From Flavobacteriia bacterium (GTDB lineage: Bacteria > Bacteroidota > Bacteroidia > Flavobacteriales > Flavobacteriaceae), in NCBI GenBank assembly GCA_013298525.1, contig JAAFHW010000019.1:1-38062 (forward strand): a stretch of DNA of 38,062 bases. Reading direction: 5' to 3'. Position 1 is the stretch's first letter, and each line of letters begins with the position of its first letter. Below are positions 19,331-27,200 of the stretch, one piece after another. The position numbers were made by a program, and so were the translations under genes. Under the pieces are notes generated by a model that made no database searches, was not told where the DNA came from, and worked only from the letters and a program-made list of their open reading frames with translations.

Positions 19331-19657
19331 CTATTTTTTAGGATTCAACAATCCGAAGATGATTATGGCACCAAATACTACGTAGCCAATATATCCGTAC
19401 CATTTGTGATGTATGTCATTCATCATTTCATCCACTTTTCCTTGAATCGGCATGGGTAAATATTTATAATTTGGAAAAGCTCTTTTGCATTCTGAACAAT
19501 CTACTTTAGCCGTTTTTCCATATACAAATGGAAACAATTTTAAAATAAATATCTTAGAATAAACCGAAGCTGTCAAAGAATTTGGTGCTTGACACTCGGG
19601 ACAATTAGCATTTCTTATTTTATCGCCTTTTATTAATTTTTCTACAGAACCTATCAT
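19331..19657 (-). CDS. Zinc-ribbon protein with C-terminal membrane segment
   Basis: 108 residues. Two Cys pairs, CPEC (19-22) and CSEC (54-57), form a probable zinc ribbon split by about 30 residues containing YSKIFILKLFPFVYGKTAKV, the spacer expected for zinc-ribbon_15-like proteins. A membrane segment (YIGYVVFGAIIIFGLL) lies near the C-terminus. It is 11 bases downstream of a related gene with the same plan, suggesting local duplication and divergence. Function unknown. Confidence 0.7.
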   Translation of the reverse strand: MIGSVEKLIKGDKIRNANCPECQAPNSLTASVYSKIFILKLFPFVYGKTAKVDCSECKRAFPNYKYLPMPIQGKVDEMMNDIHHKWYGYIGYVVFGAIIIFGLLNPKK

Positions 19658-19668
19658 ATTTTATAGTG

Positions 19669-20040
19669 TTATCCTTTACTATATTTAACTTTGAATAAAG
19701 CTACAAAAAACAATACTAAAATTAAAAAAAACAGCGCTAAAATTACAAAACACCCTAAAGAATGCCAAATTGGTCGCTTGGTTTCATTCAAAATTGTCTT
19801 TCTCTGAACTGCTTCTGAAAGCGTTGGACTTAAATACTGTCCGTCATAAATCTTTTGACAATACAAACACTGTACTTCTAATGAACTTCCTACAGGAATA
19901 ATTGGAACAAAAAAGACATGAAAATAGCTTCCATACTTAGTCACCATCATGTTATTGTCCTTATGACAATTTGGACATTCACAGGTGTCTAATAAATCTC
20001 TAACTAATAAATTACGTTTAATTCCAAATAGAAAAATCAT
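19669..20040 (-). CDS. Zinc-ribbon protein with C-terminal membrane segment (paralogue)
   Basis: 123 residues. CECPNC (20-25) and CLYC (58-61) form a split zinc ribbon; the interval KYGSYFHVFFVPIIPVGSSLEVQ is the typical zinc-ribbon_15 connection (F-H-x-x-F-V-P-I-x-P). A C-terminal membrane segment FVILALFFLILVLFFVALF (about 98-116) follows. It lies 38 bases downstream of the homoserine dehydrogenase gene on the same strand, so read-through from the methionine operon is possible. Confidence 0.72.
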   Translation of the reverse strand: MIFLFGIKRNLLVRDLLDTCECPNCHKDNNMMVTKYGSYFHVFFVPIIPVGSSLEVQCLYCQKIYDGQYLSPTLSEAVQRKTILNETKRPIWHSLGCFVILALFFLILVLFFVALFKVKYSKG

Positions 20041-20078
20041 AAATCAATTATTATTTTTCCAAATATAAAATTTTATTC

Positions 20079-21179
20079 CTAAACCCAAACCTCATTTTTA
20101 ACCTTGATTTTCTCTGCTAATTTTAGAATGTCTGACAAAACTCCTCTTGCAGTTACCGCTTTTCCAGCACCAGCTCCTTGAATTACTATTGGAATTTCAC
20201 CATACGATTTAGTGTAAATTTCTACTAAATTATCGGCTCCTTTCAATTGACCTAATGCAGTAGTTTTTGGTACAGAAATTAGTTTCACTTCTAATTGGTT
20301 TTTCTCTAAATCCAATTCACCAACATAGCGCAACACGTGATTGTCGGATTGCGTGATTTTGGCAATATTAAAGGGTTTATCAAATAGAGATTTGTTAATT
20401 GCATATTGGGCTTTCGAATGTTTTTCATTCAATTCTGGTAACAATAATGACGCAACTTTTATATCCGACAATTCTACTTTTTGCTCTAATTCACGAGCTA
20501 AAATCAATAATTTTCTAGCCACATCGTTTCCTGATAAATCTTCTCTTGAGTCGGGTTCGGTTAATCCGAGTTTTTCGGCATCAATTAAAATTTTTGAAAA
20601 AGACTCATTTTCTGATGAAAACTTGTTAAAAATATAACTCAACGAACCAGAAAATACGCCTCTAATCTTAGTGATTTTCTCACCAGAATAATACAAATCA
20701 CTAATGGTTTGAATCACTGGTAATCCAGCTCCAACATTGGTTTCATACAAAAATGATTTGTCAAATTTCTTAGCTATTCTTCTCAAATCGTTGTAAAAAT
20801 CTAAATGTTGCGTATTCGCTTTTTTATTGGCTGCCACAATATTAAATCCGTTTTGAAGTAAAGGAATGTAACTTTTTAAAATATCGGAACTTGCTGTTGC
20901 ATCAACTGCAATTAAGTTTTCTAATTCTAATTCTTTCACATAATCAATAATATCTTCTACTTTGAATGGAATTGCCGATTGCGCAAAATTGGCTTCCCAC
21001 TGATTTTTAACTCCATCTTTTTCAAAAAAAGCTAAAGTTGAATTGGTAATTATTGGAAATCGCAATTCAATATTTTTCTTTTCTAAAAAGAATTTCTGAC
21101 TTTCTAAAACTTGATTCACTAACGTACTTCCTACGTTTCCGATTCCGAAAAGGACTATATTTATTCTAAGCGTTGACAT
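20079..21179 (-). CDS. hom: Homoserine dehydrogenase
   Basis: Reduces aspartate semialdehyde to homoserine, the branch-point precursor of methionine and threonine. 366 residues: NAD(P) motif FGIGNVGSTL (11-20), AANKKA with the catalytic-region lysine, ETNVGAGLPVI, GVFSGSLSYIFN and the signature LTEPDSREDLSGNDVARKL. The C-terminus is short and there is no separate aspartokinase or ACT domain, so it resembles the dehydrogenase half of ThrA rather than the ACT-bearing Hom. The first 14 bases overlap the end of metX, which indicates translational coupling. Confidence 0.92.
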   Translation of the reverse strand: MSTLRINIVLFGIGNVGSTLVNQVLESQKFFLEKKNIELRFPIITNSTLAFFEKDGVKNQWEANFAQSAIPFKVEDIIDYVKELELENLIAVDATASSDILKSYIPLLQNGFNIVAANKKANTQHLDFYNDLRRIAKKFDKSFLYETNVGAGLPVIQTISDLYYSGEKITKIRGVFSGSLSYIFNKFSSENESFSKILIDAEKLGLTEPDSREDLSGNDVARKLLILARELEQKVELSDIKVASLLLPELNEKHSKAQYAINKSLFDKPFNIAKITQSDNHVLRYVGELDLEKNQLEVKLISVPKTTALGQLKGADNLVEIYTKSYGEIPIVIQGAGAGKAVTARGVLSDILKLAEKIKVKNEVWV

Positions 21180-22170
21180 AATTTTGTTGTTTTTGTTTAT
21201 TAAAAATAGGTTTCAAAAATTGTTCTAATTGGGCATATTCTATTAAAAAAGCATCATGACCGTGAATGGATTCAATTTCATGATAGTGAACATTGTCTTT
21301 TACAGATTTTAATGCTTCGAAATCTCTCCTATTTTCGTCAGCAATAAAAAAATAATCGGTATCGACTGCAACGATATGAATATGGGCTTGAATCGAACTT
21401 GCCACAGCAAAAAAATCGCCTCTGTTTCTAGTAATATCATTAGTTTTTAAAAGATGATTCATGAGTTTGTAAGCCGATAATCGAAAACGATTCTTCAGTT
21501 TGATTCCGTGATTTAACAACCAATTTTCAATTTGAAAAACCGCTAATTTATCGTTTTGAGCTCTTTTAAATCGTTGATTAATAGATTGTGGCGTTCGATA
21601 CAAAAGCATGGCATGCAAACGAGCATCTGCAATAGGATCATCAGAGTTGTTCAAAATTTGATCTTGAATCAACACATTGGCAATCACCCAATCGGTAGCC
21701 TTCCAATCGGTAGCAATTGGAATAAGATTTTGAATTTTATTAGGTTGAAACACCGCCATTTCCCATGCAATTGCACCTCCAAGACTTCCGCCAATGACTG
21801 CAAAAACCTCTGAAATATCTAGAGAAAACAAACCTTCCCAAAAAATATTGGCAATATCACGAATAGTAAATTGTTTGTAATCTGAAATCAAGTTTCCAAA
21901 ATTGTTATCAAAACCATTTCCGGGAATATTGAAAGCGATGATGGTAAAAGAATTGGTATCTATCGTTTTTCCTAATCCTATCAAGTCGTCCCACCAACCA
22001 TTTTCACCAGAAACATTGGAGTTTCCTGTCAAAGCATGATTTACCACCACAATTGGTGCTTCATCCAAAGGTTGCCCAAATAATTGATAACTCAACGGAA
22101 GATATGGTTTTGTAGTTCCGTTTTCTAAAGTGAAATTAAATACGTCTATTTTTTCTAATTTTTTTTTCAT
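21166..22170 (-). CDS. metX: Homoserine O-acetyltransferase
   Basis: Transfers acetyl from acetyl-CoA to homoserine, making the substrate of MetY. Alpha/beta-hydrolase fold of 334 residues. The nucleophile is Ser129 in VIGGSLGGAIAWE (usually GGSMGG), the acid is likely Asp270 or Asp272 in VAVDTDYFF, and the base is His305 in GHDAFL. NHALTGNSNVSGENGWWDDL (44-63) is the oxyanion/substrate region. It is somewhat shorter than the usual 350-380 residues, as in other Bacteroidota. Preceded by a leader with a 20-bp palindrome and a possible own promoter; downstream it overlaps hom. Confidence 0.92.
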   Translation of the reverse strand: MKKKLEKIDVFNFTLENGTTKPYLPLSYQLFGQPLDEAPIVVVNHALTGNSNVSGENGWWDDLIGLGKTIDTNSFTIIAFNIPGNGFDNNFGNLISDYKQFTIRDIANIFWEGLFSLDISEVFAVIGGSLGGAIAWEMAVFQPNKIQNLIPIATDWKATDWVIANVLIQDQILNNSDDPIADARLHAMLLYRTPQSINQRFKRAQNDKLAVFQIENWLLNHGIKLKNRFRLSAYKLMNHLLKTNDITRNRGDFFAVASSIQAHIHIVAVDTDYFFIADENRRDFEALKSVKDNVHYHEIESIHGHDAFLIEYAQLEQFLKPIFNKQKQQNYVNA

Positions 22171-22191
22171 ATGTTCAGATTTTATTTTTAA

Positions 22192-22211
22192 GCGGTAACA
22201 TATGGTATCGC
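22192..22211. promoter_or_regulatory. 20-bp palindrome in the metX leader
   Basis: GCGnTAnCATATGnTAnCGC is perfectly symmetrical except at four n positions, ending 22 bp before the metX start codon. The left half also contains ATCGCC (22207-22212), which can pair with GGCGAT at 22255-22260. This could be a protein operator or part of an RNA switch between two pairings; neither is known. Confidence 0.45.
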
Positions 22212-22235
22212 CTTTTTTATAATATGTGTTTGCTT

Positions 22236-22272
22236 TTGCAAACGTCTTGTAAGTGGCGATTTCATAACAATT
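22236..22272 (-). promoter_or_regulatory. Possible internal promoter of metX
   Basis: On the minus strand TTG is followed after 21 nt by GACGTTTG, one mismatch from TAnnTTTG, immediately after the metY terminator. A GTTTGC-AAAA-GCAAAC inverted repeat (22228-22243) overlaps the -7 and the expected start point. Confidence 0.4.
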
Positions 22273-22277
22273 TTTTT

Positions 22278-22314
22278 AAAAAAACTGCCTCCAACCGCGA
22301 AATCAGAGGCAGTT
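22278..22314 (-). terminator. Terminator between metY and metX
   Basis: AACTGCCTC / GAGGCAGTT (22283-22291 with 22306-22314), 14-nt loop, followed on the minus strand by a U-run. It would separate metY from metX-hom unless read through. Confidence 0.8.
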
Positions 22315-22330
22315 CAAAACAAACAAAAAC

Positions 22331-23623
22331 CTAAATCAATTTTTCTACTGGAAGCTTTACAAAAACCGACTTTAAATCGGATTTCAAATCTTCAATATCT
22401 TCTAAACCTACCGACAAACGAATCAAATCTTTAGTTACGCCAGTAGTAAGTTGTTGCTCTTCTGAAAGTTGCTGGTGTGTTGTACTTGCTGGATGAATAA
22501 TCAATGATTTGGTGTCACCAATATTGGCTAATAATGAAAACAAGTTGGTTTCATCGGCTACTTTTTTGGCAGCTTCAAATCCTCCTTTCAAACCGAAGGT
22601 TACGATACCACTTTTACCTTCTGGCAAATATTTATCGGCTAAAGTTTTATATTTTGAAGTCTCTAAACCTGGATAATTTACCCAAGCAACTTCGTCTTGT
22701 TCCTCCAACCATTGCGCCAAAGCCAAAGCATTCTCACTGTGTTTTTTAATACGAATTTCTAAAGTTTCCAAACCCTGAATCGTTTGAAAAGCATTGAAAG
22801 GACTTAAAGCCGCGCCAAAATCACGCAATCCTTCAATTCTAACTTTAGCAATAAATGAGGCTGCTCCAAGAGCTTCGTAATATTTTAATCCGTGATAACC
22901 TGCAGAAGGTTCGGTGAATTCTGGAAATTTTCCGTTGCTCCAATCAAAATTTCCTGCATCAATGATGACACCTCCAAGAGAAGTTCCGTTGCCTGTGATG
23001 TATTTGGTAAGAGAGTGAATAACAATATCAGCACCGTATTGAATTGGGTTAAGTAAATAAGGCGTTGCAACAGTATTGTCAACAATAAATGGTACTTTGA
23101 AAGATTTTGCCTCGTTGGCAATAGCTTCCAAATCTAAGACATCAAGTTTTGGATTTCCTAGACTTTCTGCAAAGAATACTCTGGTATTTTCTTGCGCCAC
23201 TTTGGTAAAGTTTTCAGGGTTTGATGGATCAACAAATGTAGTTGTGATTCCGAGTCTTGGGAGTGTTACATTCAATAAATTGTAGGTTCCGCCATACAAA
23301 CTATTGGATGCTACAATGTGGTCGCCAGCTTTTAGTAATGTTAGAAAAGTGGTTGCAATTGCCGATGTTCCTGAAGCGGTAACCACTGCTCCTATTCCAC
23401 CTTCTAGTTTTGCCAAACGTTGCTCCAAAATATCGTTGGTTGGGTTATTTAATCTTGTGTAAATGAATCCAGCTTCTGCCAAACCAAATAAATTGGCTGC
23501 ATGTTGCGAATCATTAAAAACGTAAGATGTGGTTTGATAAATTGGAACAGCTCTAGTTCCTGCATTTTTAGTTACGTCGTGTCCTGCGTGTAAAGCGTTG
23601 GTTGCAAATTTTTGTGTGCTCAT
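22331..23623 (-). CDS. metY: O-acetylhomoserine sulfhydrylase
   Basis: PLP enzyme that condenses O-acetylhomoserine with sulfide to homocysteine, bypassing cystathionine. 430 residues, the length typical of MetY rather than the ~390 of cystathionine gamma-synthase. Seen: TRAVPIYQTTSYVF (23-36), YTRLNNPTNDILEQRLAKLEGG (55-76 region), ASNSLYGGTYNLL, and the Schiff-base Lys207 in VIHSLTKYITGNGTSLGG; a TKSLIIHPASTTHQQL segment near the C-terminus completes the active site. Preceded by a ~400-nt leader with two Met/Cys-rich ORFs and two terminators, so it is probably controlled by attenuation. Confidence 0.94.
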   Translation of the reverse strand: MSTQKFATNALHAGHDVTKNAGTRAVPIYQTTSYVFNDSQHAANLFGLAEAGFIYTRLNNPTNDILEQRLAKLEGGIGAVVTASGTSAIATTFLTLLKAGDHIVASNSLYGGTYNLLNVTLPRLGITTTFVDPSNPENFTKVAQENTRVFFAESLGNPKLDVLDLEAIANEAKSFKVPFIVDNTVATPYLLNPIQYGADIVIHSLTKYITGNGTSLGGVIIDAGNFDWSNGKFPEFTEPSAGYHGLKYYEALGAASFIAKVRIEGLRDFGAALSPFNAFQTIQGLETLEIRIKKHSENALALAQWLEEQDEVAWVNYPGLETSKYKTLADKYLPEGKSGIVTFGLKGGFEAAKKVADETNLFSLLANIGDTKSLIIHPASTTHQQLSEEQQLTTGVTKDLIRLSVGLEDIEDLKSDLKSVFVKLPVEKLI

Positions 23624-23676
23624 GATTTTTAATTTTAGATGTTAGATATTAAATTTTAGATTTTACTTTTGATAAG

Positions 23677-23697
23677 AATCTGAAATGAAATCAGATT
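23677..23697 (-). other. Hairpin between the last attenuator and metY
   Basis: AATCTGA / TCAGATT with a 7-nt loop. No U-run follows in the minus direction, so this is not a terminator; it may protect the 5' end or shape the metY initiation region. Confidence 0.35.
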
Positions 23698-23700
23698 AAA

Positions 23701-23740
23701 TAAAAAAAGTCCCTTTGGATGGCATACCAAAAGGACTTTT
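23701..23740 (-). terminator. Attenuator terminator B upstream of metY
   Basis: On the minus strand AAAAGTCCTTTTGG (23740-23727) pairs with CCAAAGGGACTTTT (23718-23705), 14 bp with one U·G, 8-nt loop, then a U7 run. The wobble is a C·A mismatch on the other strand, so it works only in the metY direction. It lies between leader ORF B and metY with no gene to terminate. Its 5' arm (TTTTGGTA, then TCC) is complementary to TACCAAAA...GGA inside leader ORF B (23771-23783). Confidence 0.85.
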
Positions 23741-23762
23741 ACACTAGAAATATATATTTCTT

Positions 23763-23858
23763 TTACGTTTTCCGTTTTTGGTAATAGCAAATGCCGATAC
23801 AACACATCATCATGTGCATCATCATACAAGACATCATATTTTTTGCTATTACGTTCAT
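23763..23858 (-). CDS. Leader peptide B, Met/Cys-rich, for metY attenuation
   Basis: A 31-codon ORF with ATG 23856-23858 and TAA 23763-23765. Met occupies positions 1, 8, 9, 12, 13, 14, 16, 17 and 18; Cys positions 11, 19, 20 and 24. Eleven of residues 8-20 are Met or Cys (MMSCMMMHMMMCC). The tail YYQKRKT is encoded by the segment that can pair with terminator B. It shares the 11-mer ATGTGTTGTAT with leader ORF A, which points to duplication. Inferred role: ribosome stalling at Met (or Cys) codons when charged tRNA is scarce exposes the antiterminator. A small metal-binding protein is an alternative, but the flanking terminator geometry argues against it. Confidence 0.72.
   Translation of the reverse strand: MNVIAKNMMSCMMMHMMMCCIGICYYQKRKT
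23771..23783 (-). promoter_or_regulatory. Antiterminator segment B
   Basis: Minus-strand TACCAAAA-AC-GGA can pair with TCC-TTTTGGTA at 23725-23735: 8 contiguous bp, a 2-nt bulge, then 3 bp. This uses the 5' arm of terminator B and so excludes it. Confidence 0.65.
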
Positions 23859-23890
23859 TTTAGAATTATTATTTTTTGAAATTAGTTGAA

Positions 23891-23921
23891 ATAAAAAAAC
23901 CCCTGCTATTTGCAGAGGTTT
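23891..23921 (-). terminator. Attenuator terminator A
   Basis: On the minus strand AAACCTCTGC (23921-23912) pairs with GCAGGGGTTT, one U·G, 5-nt loop, followed by U7. It lies between leader ORF A and leader ORF B. Its 5' arm CCTCTGC is the exact complement of GCAGAGG in leader ORF A (23964-23970). Confidence 0.85.
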
Positions 23922-23948
23922 GATTGTATATATTTTAAAAACTTAAAA

Positions 23949-24017
23949 TTATGCAATAAATGTCCTCTGCGGAAACTTCCACATCATACAACACATATTG
24001 CAAATAATTAAATTCAT
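23949..24017 (-). CDS. Leader peptide A, Met/Cys-rich, for metY attenuation
   Basis: A 22-codon ORF, ATG 24015-24017, TAA 23949-23951. Met at 1, 8, 11 and 12; Cys at 6, 9 and 10 (CNMCCMM), then WKFPQRTFIA. The codons after the Met/Cys cluster encode the control segments: TGTGGA (23983-23978) can pair with TCCGCA (23973-23968), and the overlapping GCAGAGG with terminator A. That gives the 1:2, 2:3 and 3:4 alternatives of a classical attenuator. It starts about 15-20 nt after the predicted transcription start. Confidence 0.72.
   Translation of the reverse strand: MNLIICNMCCMMWKFPQRTFIA
23964..23983 (-). promoter_or_regulatory. Regions 1 and 2 of attenuator A
   Basis: Region 1 TGTGGA and region 2 TCCGCAGAGG lie 4 nt apart and form a 6-bp hairpin with one G·U. 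Region 2 also offers GCAGAGG to CCTCTGC (23912-23918) as the antiterminator. Region 1 overlaps the last Met codon (codon 12), so a ribosome stalled there would melt 1:2. Confidence 0.6.
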
Positions 24018-24038
24018 TTTTTCTTCTTTTTGATGACG

Positions 24039-24070
24039 CAAACTTCTGAACTATTTTTCAATTGACCAAA
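24039..24070 (-). promoter_or_regulatory. Candidate promoter of the metY leader transcript
   Basis: Minus-strand TTTG (24070-24067), 20 nt, then GAAGTTTG (24046-24039), one mismatch from TAnnTTTG. This places the start around 24030, just upstream of leader ORF A. No comparable element was found between terminator A and ORF B, so both attenuators should be on one transcript. A TAATAC-TAC-GTATTA palindrome (24116-24130) lies about 45 bp upstream. Confidence 0.5.
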
Positions 24071-24167
24071 TGAAATTTGAAAATTTAACATTTGAAGAAG
24101 TAAAAACTGAATATATAATACTACGTATTATGTTTTTAAAAAGTCTTTTTATTTTAACATAAAGGTT

Positions 24168-24200
24168 AAAAAAAACAGCCTTGAACTTACTTCAAAGCTG
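24168..24200 (-). terminator. Terminator of the VIT-domain gene
   Basis: Minus-strand CAGCTTTGAA pairs with TTCAAGGCTG (24200-24191 with 24185-24176), one U·G, 5-nt loop, then U8. Confidence 0.82.
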
Positions 24201-24227
24201 CTTTCACAATTAACCTCAACTAATTAA

Positions 24228-27200
24228 CTAATCTATTGTAATTTCTGCTAAATTTTGGTTTTCTTTTACTTTTCCTAATTGGATTGTTTGCAATTTTCTT
24301 TCAATACTACCATTTCCTTTTCTAGTGTAAACTTCAACCATTACAGTAGCTGGTCCATTTTCTGTTAATGCACTTTCACCAAAATAATTGGTTTTAATAA
24401 TGTATTTTCCTTTTACAGCATTACGCAATAAATATTGCTCTGGTCCATAACCTTGGGTAAAATCTTTAGAAAATCTTGCACCAGCTTGTGTATCTCTGTG
24501 ACCATAATAACATTCTTCGCCTGTTGGCTCAATAATATGCAAATCGATATCAGTATCCATTTGATTCCAGTTTAAGATTATTCTGATTTCTATTGGCATT
24601 TTATCTAGATATTTTTTTTCTAATTTATCTGTTTTAATGATTTTGTGTTCTTGCATCATTCGGTTTAAATCCATTAAAATAATATCTTCAACACCTGCAT
24701 ATTGTCCGCTCATTTCACCATAATAATTGACTTCCAATCCTTTTATCAATTCATCAAAAGCCGCTTGAAACTGTCCATTATCTTCTAAAGTCAAAGCTAA
24801 ATCACGATGTGCTTGTGGCTCTTGTTCTCTCCATACTGCAACTTGTTTTGCTGTATGCAATGCATCTTCATAAGCTTCCCATTGGCGCAAAACATAAGTC
24901 AAGGATTTATATAATTGATGATTTTCTAATCCTAAATCGGCAATGGAACTAACAATCAATAATGCTGTTGCTTTATCTCCAGAATCATAAAAATGATTAG
25001 CTACATCAAAATAAAAACTCGGATTGGTTTCTTGACCTTCACGCAATTCCAAATACAAACCATATTTTTTAGCTGCCGGAGCATTAGCTAAAGCTTTAAG
25101 ATAAATTCTATCTGGATTCCATTTACTTATTTTAGTTCTATCATTGTTTACAAAACCATTTTGATACGTTCCATTAGTATCTGAATCGTTTGACCAAGCT
25201 GTATTTGTTTGAACATTTAATCCAGATACTTGACCTGATAATGTTCTTACAGCATTTGGATTAGAAGCCACCGATATTTCTTCAGATTTGACTACACTGT
25301 AAGCACTAGTTATACTTCTTTTTTCTCTTACATTTTCTTTTTCATCATCTTCATCATCTTGACTTGAATCTCTCCTTATGCCTACAGCTTGCACAACAAC
25401 TTCATTTAATTGAACATTAGATTCTCTCAAAGTAACATCAATTCGTTTATTATTTCCAACTATAAAAGTAGTGCTTTGCATGCCAACAAATTGATAAACA
25501 AGTACATCTCCAACTTTAGCATCTAGAGAATATTTTCCGTCAATATCAGTACTCACTCCTCTATTTGTACCTCTCACCATAACAACTGCACCAGGTAATG
25601 GGCCTTGGTTATCGTAAACTAAACCTCTAACAAAACTTGGATTTATTCCAGTAAAACTGACATTTCTTGGAGGAGTTACCACAACTGGTTTTGGCTTAGG
25701 TATTTTCACTGGTTTAGGTTTAAAATACTTGGTATTATTATCCCACCACAATTTTAATGCTTCGTAATATTGAGCAACATTTTGCCAATTGTTGTATTTT
25801 TTTGCCTCTGCATTGGCGATTTGCTGTTTCATCATTCTATCAAATTCAGGACGCAATTCAGCAGGTGGAACAATATCATATTGAATATAATCGGATAAAT
25901 TTTCTAAAACAATTAGGGATGTGTTATTCGTTACAATTCCATATTTCTTTCCTAAAGTTTCAATCTCTTCTGCATTCTGTTTGTATTGGATTTCTAAGTT
26001 GGCAATTTTCTTCTGAGCCCATAATTTTTCTATACTAACATCTGTTGAAGCTTTTGTTGAAGCATTGATAACTATAGTTTTTTCTATAGTTGGAGTGTCT
26101 CCATAACCAAACAATAAAACAACTTGATTTTGTTCTTTCAATGAAATTCCGGCTACGCTAAAACTTCCTGAAACTGGTGTTCCAACCATAGGATATAAAT
26201 CGGTAACCATATAATTCTCTTTTACTCCCAAAAACTTAAGACTTTGATTAACCAATTTAACTAAAGCATCTTCTACTTTTAATTGATTCAAATTGATAAA
26301 ATTACCACCAGTTTTAATAGCATTATAGTTCAAAAAAGCATAATCAGAAGAAGGCAATGAAGTAATGGTATATACTGGTTTTTTAGTTGATGGCAAAACA
26401 TTAGAACTCAATGAAGATAATCCATCAGTGAAGTACAAATACTCATCATGAACCGGTAATTTGATTTTAGAAAAACGTGTTCCTCCATCGTATTTTACTT
26501 GTTTTAATGCTGCATTCAATTCACTCCAATCACCATTTTTAATTTGGTAAGTCGCTTTTTTATCAAAATTATATCCTGAAAAATAAAGTGCAACTTCTAC
26601 TGTATTTAATCCCTTAAAATAAGCATCCAATAAGGCTAATTCTTTTATCAAATCGCGTTTTCTACAACTTAAAGAAACGTCCCAAATTAATCCGATTGAG
26701 TTTGGGTTTTTCTTTTTTATGTTGGCACCATCTAAAACCGTATTTGCATAAAAATAATGTTGTCCATCAACAGATTGAACGACAACACTAGGAATGTCTT
26801 GACGAATTGGAATAGAAATCAAGAGCTTGTCTTTAGGTTTGTAGTTATTTTTGGTCAACGAAGTTTGATAACTTTGATTCAAATTTTCTAAAGCTAAAAC
26901 ACCTTCATCATTCGTAACCGTTGGAGTAGCTGATGCTCCTAAAACTGCTACAGTCAATTCGAAAACATCTAATGCATAAGGATAACTACTCAACATTTGA
27001 TATCCTAAATGGGTTGCATCTATACTACTTAATTCTTGTTCATAGCCAATAATCACAATTCGTTTTCCATTTGGTGGTAAAGGATAAATGCGTGTACGAA
27101 AATTATTTCCTTCTACTTTTTCCAACAATCCTGGATCTACACGACGGTGTTCTATGGCTTCAAAAACTTGCTTTCCTTTATTCTTATTTACTGGAACAGC

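Noticed and set aside
22188..22265. 25-codon ORF upstream of metX (minus), considered as a third leader peptide
   Set aside because: It contains no Met after the start and no Cys, has no excess of Thr or Ile, overlaps the probable metX promoter, and no terminator follows it.
22171..22330. SAM riboswitch upstream of metX
   Set aside because: None of the SAM-I or SAM-II consensus segments I know are present; only the palindrome and hairpin remain as candidates.
23746..23761. AGAAATATATATTTCT palindrome between leader ORF B and terminator B
   Set aside because: A pure A/T core in very AT-rich DNA; it may be chance and adds little to the attenuator model.
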